Shown: positions 7,815 to 15,610 of the stretch, in pieces
Position numbering within the stretch: position 1 is the stretch's first letter
Layout of the letters: each line of letters opens with the position of its first letter
Assembly: GCA_035308365.1 (NCBI GenBank)
Contig: DATGGU010000095.1
Location: forward strand, 1 to 64,000
Length of the DNA stretch: 64,000 nt
DNA from: PALSA-505 sp035308365
Lineage (GTDB): Bacteria; Actinomycetota; Actinomycetes; Streptosporangiales; Streptosporangiaceae
Direction of reading: 5' to 3'
The notes under the pieces: model-generated
Told to the model about the DNA's origin: nothing
The model's database searches: none
The model's input: the letters and a program-made list of their open reading frames with translations, nothing else
Program-made: the position numbers and the translations under genes

Positions 7815-7973
7815 CGTCCCACTCCGGGCTCGACCGCCAAGCTCGGAACGCACCTCCAGGTCACCTACCACGGACAGCGGCTGTACACGTTCACCGGCGA
7901 CAGCGGGCACAGCGTGAACGGCAACGGTTTGGCCGGGTTCGTGGTGGCGAAGGTGACCAAAGCCTGCCCGTAA
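7815..7973 (+). pseudogene. C-terminal fragment of a YxFTGD-repeat lipoprotein
   Basis: The frame ending at TAA 7971-7973 reads LGTHLQVTYHGQRLYTFTGD, then SGHSVNGNGLAGFVVAKV. This is the repeat of actinobacterial exported lipoproteins of the COG4315 type (Leu-Tyr-x-Phe-x-x-Asp). No start, signal peptide or lipobox precedes it, and the surrounding frame runs into the opposite-strand epimerase relic, so only the last repeat survives. Confidence 0.45.
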
Positions 7974-8013
7974 GGCTGGCCGCACCCATGGGGAACCCGG
8001 CACCGGCGACTGG

Positions 8014-9066
8014 TCAGGTCATCGTGAGCTTCATGCTGCCGGTGGAGGCGTCATAGGGAACCAGCTGGACCGTCCAGGTACCGGACAGGGGCGTGGTGAC
8101 GTCGCACGAGCCGTCGCCGCCATAGAAGCAGGAGGTGTAGGAGCTGGTGTTATTGGGCTCATAGAAATACAGGTAGAACGAGCCAGGATTTGTGCCATCG
8201 TTGAAGTTGAACTGCGTCACGTCGAAGGTCTTCGTGCCGCCTGCGTGGGCGGCGAAGGTGTACCCGGCGTGCTGACCCTCGAATTTGATGGTCGTGCTCA
8301 CAGCTGTTCCGGAGGTCAGCGCCTTGGTGGCGACGTCATTGGCGAAGGTCAGCACCATGCTGCCGGTGGAGGCGTCGTAGGGCACCAGCTGCACGGTCCA
8401 GGTACCGGTCAGCGGAGGGGTGAAGTCATACCAGCCGTTATCACCAAAGAAGTTGGAGGTGTACGCGCTCCTGCTGCCCGGCTCATAGAAATACAAGTAG
8501 AACGAGCCGGGATTGGCGCCGTCGGCGAAGTTGAACTGGGTGACCTGGAACGTGACATGACTGTTCGCCGTGGCCGCGAAGGTGTACCCGGCGTGCTGAC
8601 CCTCGAACTTGATCGTGGTGGTTATGGGAGTTCCGGAGGTCAGCGCCTTGGTGGCGACATCATTGGCGAAGGTCAGGGTCATACTGCCGACGGATGAGGA
8701 GTAAGGGACCAGCTTGACCGTCCAGGTCCCGGTGGCCGGCGTATTGAAGTCATACCAGCCGTTATCGCCGAAGAAGTTGGAGGTGTACGCGCTGCTGCTG
8801 GATGGCTTGTAGAAGTACAGGTAGAACGAGCCTGGGTTGGTGCCGTCGGAGAAGTTGAAGTTCGTGACCTGGAACGTGACGTGATGGTGCGCTGTCGCGG
8901 CGAAGGCGTACGTGATCTTCTGACCGGGCTTCGAAACGACGGCCTTCACCGGCTTTCCGCTGGTGAGCTGAATAGGGGTCCGGGTAGCCGCCTGCGCACC
9001 TGCTGGGATTAAGAACCCGAGCGCTGTGATGAGAATCAGACCGGAGATTGAGATCCATCGCTTCAA
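8014..9066 (-). CDS. exported protein with three ~108-residue beta-domain repeats
   Basis: A 350-residue protein. Residues 1-27 are a clear Sec signal peptide (basic KRWIS, hydrophobic core, cleavage after AGAQA). The rest is three consecutive copies of one domain of about 108 residues, each with GQ.AGYTFAA, a TFQVTQFNF strand, DGTNPGSFYLYFYEP, a SNFFGDNGWYDF hairpin, and TGTWTVQLVPYDASTGSM. The pattern resembles pre-peptidase C-terminal (PPC) jelly-roll domains, usually appended to secreted enzymes, but here no catalytic module is attached. The protein is probably cell-surface or secreted and may bind polymer or protein partners; the function is inferred only from the fold. Confidence 0.75.
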   Translation of the reverse strand: MKRWISISGLILITALGFLIPAGAQAATRTPIQLTSGKPVKAVVSKPGQKITYAFAATAHHHVTFQVTNFNFSDGTNPGSFYLYFYKPSSSSAYTSNFFGDNGWYDFNTPATGTWTVKLVPYSSSVGSMTLTFANDVATKALTSGTPITTTIKFEGQHAGYTFAATANSHVTFQVTQFNFADGANPGSFYLYFYEPGSRSAYTSNFFGDNGWYDFTPPLTGTWTVQLVPYDASTGSMVLTFANDVATKALTSGTAVSTTIKFEGQHAGYTFAAHAGGTKTFDVTQFNFNDGTNPGSFYLYFYEPNNTSSYTSCFYGGDGSCDVTTPLSGTWTVQLVPYDASTGSMKLTMT

Positions 9067-9421
9067 GGTGTCAAGCCCCCCTCACACTGAGCTAAGTCCC
9101 CGTTCTCGTCCGCGCGGACCGGACGGACACACCCGAGCAGATCATGAATCTGGCGATCCATCAACCCCCGGCCTGCGTCACTGACCAGTGGCAAGATCGT
9201 CCCTATGGGTGCTCTCACCGGCCTGGGCCATGAGGTGGGCCACTGGGCTGCGGGGCGGCGATGAGCCGGGGCCGGGCTCTTAGCCTGCGGCCGGCGGAGT
9301 CAGGGGATGTGCCCAGTGTCGCGCCGAACCGGGTGATCCGTACGCCGCTATGCGCGTGGTCCGGCGGCCGGCCAACGTCCGGATCTGCGCCGCTGTGGGT
9401 GTGGTTGCGAACTGGCGCTTC
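9067..9421. other. 355-bp stretch without a convincing gene
   Basis: Between the repeat protein (leftward) and the toxin-antitoxin pair (rightward). It must hold the promoter of each. I see no coding frame with family resemblance. A very short ORF at 9206-9262 contains HEVGH but is too small to call. Confidence 0.4.
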
Positions 9422-9440
9422 TGGCGCCATAATGGCGCCA
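9422..9440. promoter_or_regulatory. palindromic operator at the toxin-antitoxin start
   Basis: TGGCGCCAT-A-ATGGCGCCA, perfect 9-bp arms with a single central base. The last base is the A of the antitoxin start codon. Ribbon-helix-helix antitoxins typically bind such palindromes to repress their own operon, so this is the expected autoregulatory site. Confidence 0.65.
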
Positions 9441-9670
9441 TGCCCAGTGTGCAGATCAAGGACGTCCCGGAACAGACCCACGCTGTCTTGCGCCAGCGCG
9501 CCGCGGCCGCACACCAGTCCCTCCAGGAATACTTGCGCGCCAGGCTGATCGAGGAAGCGAGCCAGCCAACCCTGGAGGAGGTCCTTGACCGGGCAGGTGG
9601 CCGCTCCGGCGGTTCGGTGCCGCTGAAGACCGCGGTATCGACGCTGCGGGCAGACCGTGATCGTCGTTGA
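9440..9670 (+). CDS. FitA/VapB-type ribbon-helix-helix antitoxin
   Basis: A 76-residue protein. Residues 1-40 (MPSVQIKDVPEQTHAVLRQR then a basic, Ala-rich helix and SLQEYLRARLIEEA) are the FitA-like ribbon-helix-helix DNA-binding domain. The C-terminal part (roughly 45-76) is the flexible arm that inhibits the toxin. The start at 9440 is chosen because homology begins at MPSVQIKDV and the palindromic operator ends there, although the frame is open further upstream. Its stop overlaps the toxin start by 14 bp, as in translationally coupled TA operons. Confidence 0.85.
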   Translation: MPSVQIKDVPEQTHAVLRQRAAAAHQSLQEYLRARLIEEASQPTLEEVLDRAGGRSGGSVPLKTAVSTLRADRDRR

Positions 9671-10058
9671 TGCCAGCGTCGTGGCGGTAGCTCTCGCTGA
9701 CGACGGCCACGACGGCGATCACGCACGTAACCGGTTGCGCGGTGAACGGCTGACCGCGCCAGAGCTGATCGATCCCGAGACCGCCTCGGTCTGGCGGCGG
9801 CAGGTGCGGGAAGGCTTCATGGACGCCCGCCGCGCCGCGCTGGCCCTGGCTGACCTCGCGGCGCTGCCGCTGCGGCGGGCACCGCACCGCGTCCTGCTCA
9901 GCCGCTGCTGGGAACTTCGCGAGAATGTGACAATCTACGACGCGACGTATGTCGCGCTCGCCGAGGCGCTGGGCGTGACCCTGCTCACCGGTGACCACAG
10001 GCTGGCACGAGCCACCGGCCCACGCTGCCATATCGAAGTATTGCGCTCATCACCCTGA
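9657..10058 (+). CDS. VapC-type PIN-domain ribonuclease toxin
   Basis: A 133-residue PIN-domain protein. Conserved acidic residues are visible: Asp5 in VVDASVV, a Glu near residue 42 in IDPETASV, Asp94 in IYDATYVALAE and Asp112 in LLTGDHRLA. Together these form the Mg-binding site of VapC/FitB endoribonucleases. It overlaps the antitoxin gene by 14 bp and presumably forms a complex with it. The usual cellular target is tRNA or rRNA; which one cannot be read from the sequence. All acidic residues are intact, so the toxin is probably active. Confidence 0.88.
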   Translation: MIVVDASVVAVALADDGHDGDHARNRLRGERLTAPELIDPETASVWRRQVREGFMDARRAALALADLAALPLRRAPHRVLLSRCWELRENVTIYDATYVALAEALGVTLLTGDHRLARATGPRCHIEVLRSSP

Positions 10059-10085
10059 GACGCGTCGGCCGGCGGGATTGCCCGC

Positions 10086-10343
10086 ATGACCACCTCCGGC
10101 ACCTTCTCGGTGGCGTGGAAAGGCGCCAGCTACCCCGGTGCCATCACGACCGGGCCCGATGGCAACCTGTGGTTCACCGTCCCGTATTCGGACGAGGCAG
10201 GGCGGCTGACCCCCAGCGGCGCGATCACCGCGATCACCGTGCCGCACAACGGAAACTTCGGCGCAATCGCACAAGCGCCCAACGGCGCCATGTGGTTCAC
10301 CGACCTCGCCAACGGCCTGCTGGCCAGGATCCCCGGCTCGTAA
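10086..10343 (+). pseudogene. fragment of a Vgb-like (streptogramin lyase type) beta-propeller
   Basis: 85 residues with two propeller-blade repeats: YPGAITTGPDGNLWFTVPYS, then EAGRLTPSGAIT, and APNGAMWFTDLANGLLARI. The GPDGNLWFT/PNGAMWFTD pattern is that of virginiamycin B lyase-like seven-bladed propellers of about 300 residues. Only about two blades remain and the catalytic His residues of Vgb are not present. It could be translated from ATG 10086, but is best read as a degraded gene. Confidence 0.6.
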
Positions 10344-10544
10344 CCGAGCTAGGCCAGAACCAAAGACGCCGGCGAGTGCTCGAACGTGCTGGACCCCACA
10401 CACCAGCCGGCATCGTCGTGGCACACCGGCAGCACCGGACAGGAAACGGGCAGGTTCAGCCGCACCAGCGCCACCAGGCCTGCTGCCCCGGGTCTGACCG
10501 CGACGGCGCAAACTCCCCTGCGGACGCGTGATCCGTCACCCGGA

Positions 10545-10561
10545 ATACCCTGTCGGGGTAT
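10545..10561. promoter_or_regulatory. ATACCC-N5-GGGTAT inverted repeat, CsoR-like operator
   Basis: ATACCCTGTCGGGGTAT lies 38 bp upstream of the deleted permease gene. GC-tract inverted repeats flanked by AT/TA like this are typical targets of CsoR/RcnR-family metal or persulfide sensors. No csoR gene is in the window, so this is a motif-based inference. Confidence 0.4.
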
Positions 10562-10598
10562 ACCTACCGTGGGTGGCCGGAAACTGGCCGATGAAGGG

Positions 10599-10970
10599 AT
10601 GCCGATGCGGGCGGTCCTGCACGCCCTGTCCATCACGGGGTCGATGACCTGGGAGATCACCTGGGCGCTGATCCTGGGCTTCGCGCTGTCGGCGGTGATC
10701 CAGGCGGTGGTGCGCAGGTCCACGGTCGTCCGGCTGCTGGGCGACAGCCGGCCCCGCACGCTCGCGCTCGCGGCCGGGCTGGGCGCCGCGTCCTCGTCAT
10801 GCTCATACGCCGCCGTCGCGCTGGCCCGGGCGCTGTTCCGCAAGGGCGCGGATTTCACCGCCGCGGCGCTGGCCGTCCGGTTCATCCGCACCGGCGGCGC
10901 GCCGATGCTGAAGATGATGGGCGGCGCACCCGATCCGGCCGGCCAGGACAACGGATCACCGAGCGGATGA
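10599..10970 (+). pseudogene. permease (DUF318/ArsP-like) with internal deletion
   Basis: The N-terminal part is intact: MTWEITWALILGFALSAVIQ, a TVVRLLGDSRPRT loop and the family signature AAGLGAASSSCSYAAVALAR, then LFRKGADFTAA. The next residues, AVRFIRTGGAPMLKMMGGAP, belong to the C-terminal end of this permease family (normally about 330 residues). The roughly 200 residues in between, with most membrane helices, are missing while the frame is kept. A 123-residue product could be made but would lack the transport core. A CsoR-like palindrome lies upstream. Confidence 0.7.
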
Positions 10971-10973
10971 CGC

Positions 10974-11012
10974 GGTGACAGCGGCCCGGGTGCGCTGGGC
11001 CGCTGTCACCGT
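10974..11012. terminator. hairpin terminator between convergent genes
   Basis: Perfect 15-bp arms (CGGTGACAGCGGCCC, 10974-10988, and its complement at 10998-11012) around a 9-base loop, placed between the permease relic and the stop of the leftward gene at 11050. The strong GC stem without a long U tract fits an actinobacterial bidirectional terminator. Confidence 0.75.
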
Positions 11013-11049
11013 GGTGAGCTGTCTGCTCAACGGCGCGCGGGCTGTTGTG

Positions 11050-12639
11050 TCATCCGGCGGTGAGCAGTTCGAAGCTGCCGTTGCTGCGGTCGGCAGTGCC
11101 GAAGTCGCTGGTGGTGTCCAGGACCCGGTGATAGGACCCACTGCTGTAGGCGTCGGTGTGCACCTCGACGGTGCCGGAGCCGGTGTTCGCGGTCTTCACG
11201 TAGCCGAGCTGGGGCTGGCCGTTGACCTGGCCGAACAGCTCGAAGGTGCCGTTGGCCGGGTCGCTGGAGCTGAAGTCGCTGGTGGTGTCAAGGACGCGGT
11301 GATAGGACCCACTGCTGTAGATGTCGACGTGCACCTCCGGCTTGCCGGTCCCGGTGTTGGCGGTCTTGATGTAGCCGAGTTCGGGCTGGCCGTTGACGCT
11401 GCCGAACAACACGAAGGTGCCGTTGGCCGGGTCGGTGGAGCTGAAGTCGGTGCTGGCGTCCAGGACCCGGTGATAGGAACCACTGCTGTAGGCGTCGACG
11501 TGTACCTCGGGCCTGCCGGACCCGGTGTTCGCGGTCTTCACGAAGCCGAGCTGGGGCTGGCCGTTGGCGTTGCCGAACAGCATGAAGATGCCGTTGGCGC
11601 GGTCGGCGGGGCTGAAGTCGCTGGTGGTGTCCAGGACCCGGTGATAGGAACCACTGCTGTAGGCGTCGATGTGCACCTCGGGCTTTCCCGTTGCGGTGCT
11701 GGCGGTCTTCACGAAGCCAAGCAGTGGAGCGGGCGGGGGTGGGATCGGGCTGGACAGCACGCAGCCGTTGGCGGCGTTGCTCCACAACGGCTGGACGGCG
11801 AAGCTTCCCCCGGTCGTGGTGAGGTTGGCCAGGCCGGTCCAGGCGCACTTGTCGCCGATCTCATTCCCGCTGGCGTCATACCAGGCGTTCAGCAGCGGGT
11901 CGGTGATGGCCTCGGCCAGCTCGTGCCCTTCCACGATGCTGACCCCGTCCAGCAGGCCACTGGAGCCGTTCACCGAGTCTTCCCCGCAGGCCGTCCCGGC
12001 GTCGGTCATGTACGGCAGGTCGGTGTAGGTCACGTTCGGGTCCGCGCTGACCGCGCCGTGGTAGGCACAGAACTGGGTGCCGAACCCCGGAGTGGAGTGC
12101 CCGGTCGGAGTGGCCACCACGATCTGCACATTGACCGAGTTGCCGGTGCCGAAGTGATTGGCCGCCGCCACAGCCTCGGCCTGGATCTGCGCATCGCTCG
12201 GGCTCGTGGGCACGCTCGCGGGATCCGACCAGGTGCCCGCGAGCACATCCCCGCTCCACCCGCCGCCGTACTGGCCGAGCGTGGCCAGCCAGGAGGTACC
12301 GCCGGCCGCCGACAAGAACCGCTGCAGGTAGGGTTGCTCACCGCTGGGATCCGAGGTCCACCCCCAGAAGTCCACATACACCCGCGGCGCGGACTGCACC
12401 GGCCCGCCATGGTTGATCAACGCCCCCGTGATCACGGCCGGCCTGGCAGCACGCGGCCGCATCCGGTGCGGGCCCGCCATCCGGTGCGGCCCCGCCACCC
12501 GGTGCGGGCCTGCCGTCTGCACCGAGACAGCCCCGGCGGCGGGAACCGTCCCCGCGGCCAGTCCCGCCGCCAGCGCCGCCGCAGCCAGCCCGCCACACAC
12601 ACGCCTGCGGTGATTCCGAACTAAATGAAGCATCACCAT
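11050..12639 (-). CDS. secreted protease-like protein with four 57-residue C-terminal repeats
   Basis: 529 residues from ATG 12639, chosen for the GAAAGGA ribosome-binding site five bases upstream. Residues 1-37 are a signal peptide. A short Ala-Gly-Pro-His-Arg repeat follows (about 43-60). Residues 80-300 form a domain with a GHELAEAITDP motif (His239, Glu240); this is an HExxx(x) metal-site-like signature seen in exported actinobacterial hydrolase-like proteins and EXORDIUM-like proteins. The C-terminus is four 57-residue repeats, each containing LGFVKTA.T..GKPEVH.DA, YSSGSYHRVLD and ANG.F.LFG, probably a beta-propeller-like or carbohydrate-binding array. Activity is unproven because the classical HExxH is incomplete. 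Confidence 0.7.
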   Translation of the reverse strand: MVMLHLVRNHRRRVCGGLAAAALAAGLAAGTVPAAGAVSVQTAGPHRVAGPHRMAGPHRMRPRAARPAVITGALINHGGPVQSAPRVYVDFWGWTSDPSGEQPYLQRFLSAAGGTSWLATLGQYGGGWSGDVLAGTWSDPASVPTSPSDAQIQAEAVAAANHFGTGNSVNVQIVVATPTGHSTPGFGTQFCAYHGAVSADPNVTYTDLPYMTDAGTACGEDSVNGSSGLLDGVSIVEGHELAEAITDPLLNAWYDASGNEIGDKCAWTGLANLTTTGGSFAVQPLWSNAANGCVLSSPIPPPPAPLLGFVKTASTATGKPEVHIDAYSSGSYHRVLDTTSDFSPADRANGIFMLFGNANGQPQLGFVKTANTGSGRPEVHVDAYSSGSYHRVLDASTDFSSTDPANGTFVLFGSVNGQPELGYIKTANTGTGKPEVHVDIYSSGSYHRVLDTTSDFSSSDPANGTFELFGQVNGQPQLGYVKTANTGSGTVEVHTDAYSSGSYHRVLDTTSDFGTADRSNGSFELLTAG

Positions 12640-12887
12640 CTCATCCTTTCCCAGATCACCAGCCGCCTCACCGGCTACACCCCGAGCATGACAGCCCCGC
12701 GGGAAATGTCGAGAGTTCTCCGGCTGGCCGCGGCACCCGCGCAGCAGGTTCAAAATGACCGGCGTCCGTCAATGCGGGAGGTGGGTGGCTGCCAGCCCTC
12801 GGGGCACGGGCCGGCTCTGACGCTGGCGGGGTGGTCAGCCTGGCGGACGGGGATGTTTCGCCGTCCGCTGGCGAGGAAGAGACAGGC

Positions 12888-13709
12888 ATGCGGTCAATAG
12901 CAAGTGCGCGCCTGACCACGAGAGCCAGGCGCGCATCCGGGAGCCCGGCGGCGAAGACTCTTGCCAGGGCCGGCCTGACGGCCCGCGGGGTCATCTACAT
13001 CCTCATCGGCTGGGTGGCGATCCTGGTTGCCATCGGGCACAGCAAGCAGCAGGTTGACCAGCAGGGGGCGCTGCAACTGCTGGCGGGCCAGCCGTTCGGC
13101 CGGGTCCTGCTGTGGCTGCTGGGCATCGGGTTCGCCGGCTATGCGCTGTGGCGGCTGTCTGAGGCCGCGTTCGGCGTGAGCGGCGTGGGGCGCAAGGCCG
13201 GGCCGCGGCTGAGATCGCTGGGCCGGGCGGTCATCTATGCCGCGCTGGCCGCCATGGCGTTCCAGGTGATCTCCGGTTCCTCCGGCAACCAGACCAGGAA
13301 GCAGCAGGACTTCACCGCCTCGATCATGCGTCACCCGGGTGGCCAGGTGCTGACCGGCCTGATCGGCGCGGTCATCGCCATCGCGGGTGTGGTGCTGGTT
13401 ATTGAGGGCTACCGCCGCACGTTCATGAAGGACATGCGGCGGGGCGAGATGAGCCCACGCACCCGCCGCGTGGTGGAATGGCTGGGTATGGCCGGCTCGA
13501 TGGCCCGGGGCGTGGTGGTCGCGCTGGTGGGCGTCCTGGTGATCGACGCCGCGGTCAGCTATCACCCGTCGAAGGCCGGTGGCGTGGACACGGCGCTGCT
13601 GACGCTGCGCAACCAGCCGTTCGGTGAGGTGCTGCTCATCCTCGCCGCGCTCGGCCTGATCACCTTCGGCATCTACGGTCTGTGCGAGGCCCGCTGGCGC
13701 CGGGTGTAG
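12888..13709 (+). CDS. DUF1206 membrane protein
   Basis: 273 residues from ATG 12888, which follows a GAGGAAGAGA ribosome-binding region. Six membrane helices are arranged as three similar two-helix units, each introduced by an ARAGLTARGVIY-like block (near residues 25, 110 and 200: LARAGLTARGVIYILIGW, LGRAVIYAALAAMAF and GSMARGVVVALVG). This is the triple DUF1206 architecture found in actinobacteria and cyanobacteria. Its function is unknown; it is predicted to be a plasma-membrane protein. It stands alone, without clear operon partners. Confidence 0.85.
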   Translation: MRSIASARLTTRARRASGSPAAKTLARAGLTARGVIYILIGWVAILVAIGHSKQQVDQQGALQLLAGQPFGRVLLWLLGIGFAGYALWRLSEAAFGVSGVGRKAGPRLRSLGRAVIYAALAAMAFQVISGSSGNQTRKQQDFTASIMRHPGGQVLTGLIGAVIAIAGVVLVIEGYRRTFMKDMRRGEMSPRTRRVVEWLGMAGSMARGVVVALVGVLVIDAAVSYHPSKAGGVDTALLTLRNQPFGEVLLILAALGLITFGIYGLCEARWRRV

Positions 13710-13948
13710 GCACGGTTGCGGGATTGTTCGCCGCGCTGGCCAGCACGGCCTGCTTCGCGCGGCGGCGGTTGTGGACCTGGCCACCGCCGCGATCGCCACG
13801 GTGACGCTTGCCGCGGCACCGATGTACACCTGGCCAGAAAGTTTTGAAAGACATCCGGAAAGCGGTGTCGGATCTGGGCAGAGCTGTTCGTAGCAGGGGT
13901 GAGAGGCTGCCCACGAAGGGCACCCCGGACCACGGGAGATGATCCGAG

Positions 13949-14272
13949 ATGCAGTACCTGGTTTCCGTGATCGACGACACGGCCGGCCTTGCCACCCCCG
14001 ACGAGGAGGCGGCGATCGACGCGTTCAACGACCGGCTCCAGGCGGAGGGTCACTGGGTCTTCGCCGGTGGCCTGGCGGCACCCAGCACGGCGACCGTCAT
14101 CGACAACCGGGGCGGGGAGGCGTTGTTCACCGACGGGCCCTTCGTGGAGTCGAAGGAGTATCTGGCTGGTTTCTGGGTCTTGGAGGCTGCCGACCTGGAC
14201 GCGGCGCTCAAGCTGGCCGCCGAGGGGTCCAAGGCCTGCAACCGGAAGGTCGAGGTGCGGCCGTTCCTGTGA
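13949..14272 (+). CDS. YciI/DGPF-domain protein
   Basis: A 107-residue YCII-related protein: MQYLVSVIDD, a helix of DEEAAIDAFNDRL, the GHWVFAGGL strand, then the family motif FTDGPFVESKEYLAGFWVLE that gives the DGPF name, ending VRPFL. Such proteins are ferredoxin-like folds of unknown activity and are typically encoded directly before ECF sigma factors of the ECF41/42 type. Here the stop codon overlaps the sigma-factor start (GTGA, 14269-14272), so the two are coupled and probably function together. Confidence 0.88.
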   Translation: MQYLVSVIDDTAGLATPDEEAAIDAFNDRLQAEGHWVFAGGLAAPSTATVIDNRGGEALFTDGPFVESKEYLAGFWVLEAADLDAALKLAAEGSKACNRKVEVRPFL

Positions 14273-15510
14273 GCGTGGCCGGCGCCGGGGCGGCGATCAC
14301 CCGCGTCCATCAGCAGGAGTGGGCCCGGGTGGTCGCCGCATTGGCCAGGCGTTTCGGTGACCTCGACATCGCCGAGGAAGCGGCGGCCGAGGCGTTCGCG
14401 GCCGCCGTGGAGCGCTGGCCGGCCGGCGGCCTGCCTCCCAATCCCGGCGGCTGGCTGACCACCACCGCCACCCGCAAGGCCATCGACCGGATCCGGCGCG
14501 AGAACAAGCGCGCCGGCATTCAGAAGGAGGCCCTGCTGGTGCACGATGACCACCCGCCCGGGCCGCCCGGCGTCATCGGCGATGAGCGGCTGCGGCTGAT
14601 CTTCACCTGCTGTCACCCGGCGCTGTCCTCGCAGGCCCGGGTGGCGCTGACGCTGCGCCTGGTCGCCGGCCTGACGGTGGCCGAGATCGCCCGCGCCTTC
14701 CTGGTCCAGGAGGCCGCGGTAGGGCAGCGGATCACCCGCGCGAAGGCCAAGATCAAGGCGGCCCGCATCCCCTACCGGGTACCGTCCACGGAGGACCTCC
14801 CGGCCCGCGTGTCCGGCGTTCTGACCGTCCTGTTCCTCGTCTTCAACGAGGGCTACCTGGCAACCGGCCCGGGCACCGACCCGGTCCGTGCCGACCTGAC
14901 CGCCGAGGCGATCCGGCTCACCCGCCTGATCCGCGCCCTCCTGCCCGGCGACGGTGAGGTGACCGGGCTGCTGGCGCTGATGCTGCTGATCGAGGCCCGC
15001 CGCACCGCCCGGGTCTCGCCCAGCGGCGAACTGATCCCCCTCGGCGAGCAGGACCGTGCGGCCTGGGACGCGGCGCTGATCGCCGAAGGTCACCAACTGG
15101 TGCGCGAGCGCCTGGCCGCTGCCGCCGCCGGGGTGGCTCCGGGCCGCTACCAGATCCTCGCCGCCATCAACGCCGTGCACACCACCGCCCGCGACGCACG
15201 CGCCACCGACTGGTCACAAGTCCTCGCCCTCTACGACCAGCTCGCCCGCCTCGACCCCTCGCCGATCATCGCCCTCAACCGGGCCATCGCGATCGCCGAG
15301 CTCGACGGCCCGCAGGTAGCACTGGCAGCCGTCGACCGTCTTGAGCACACGTTGGCCGGCTACCACCCTTACCACGCCACCCGCGCCGACCTGCTGCGCC
15401 GGCTAGGCCACAGCCAGGAATCGCGCGCGGCCTACGACAAGGCCATCGAACTGGCAGGCAACACCGCCGAGATCGCCTACCTGACACGCCGCCGCGACCA
15501 ACTCCGGTAG
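14269..15510 (+). CDS. ECF42-type RNA polymerase sigma factor with C-terminal TPR-like extension
   Basis: 413 residues. Sigma-2 region: residues 15-75 (ARRFGDLDIAEEAAAEAFAA, WPAGGLPPNPGGWLTTTA). Sigma-4 region: about 120-175 (LTLRLVAGLTVAEIARAFLV then a recognition helix and RAKAKIKAA). This is followed by the large SnoaL-unrelated C-terminal extension with GYLATGPGTD, RLTRLIRALLP and TPR-like helices (ALNRAIAIAELDGPQ, HATRADLLRRLG). Length and extension match group ECF42, which couples to DGPF proteins. It starts at GTG 14269, overlapping the stop of that partner. A relic of a second such sigma factor lies at 5610-5756. Confidence 0.9.
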   Translation: MSVAGAGAAITRVHQQEWARVVAALARRFGDLDIAEEAAAEAFAAAVERWPAGGLPPNPGGWLTTTATRKAIDRIRRENKRAGIQKEALLVHDDHPPGPPGVIGDERLRLIFTCCHPALSSQARVALTLRLVAGLTVAEIARAFLVQEAAVGQRITRAKAKIKAARIPYRVPSTEDLPARVSGVLTVLFLVFNEGYLATGPGTDPVRADLTAEAIRLTRLIRALLPGDGEVTGLLALMLLIEARRTARVSPSGELIPLGEQDRAAWDAALIAEGHQLVRERLAAAAAGVAPGRYQILAAINAVHTTARDARATDWSQVLALYDQLARLDPSPIIALNRAIAIAELDGPQVALAAVDRLEHTLAGYHPYHATRADLLRRLGHSQESRAAYDKAIELAGNTAEIAYLTRRRDQLR

Positions 15511-15610
15511 CGCCTGACCCGCCGCCGCGGCCCGCCGGGGTAGCGCTCGGGCACAATCGTGCTGCTGGTCTCGCAGTGTCGCGCTCGGGCAGGGCGGGGA
15601 AGATCGTTGC

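Noticed and set aside
9206..9262. 18-residue ORF containing HEVGH (zinc-protease motif)
   Set aside because: Too short to be a protease and with no flanking similarity; probably chance.
10975..12624. 549-residue open frame on the plus strand
   Set aside because: It is antisense to the repeat-bearing exported protein at 11050-12639, and its repeated Val-Gly-Gly-Ala-Glu-Val units merely mirror the 171-bp repeats of that gene.
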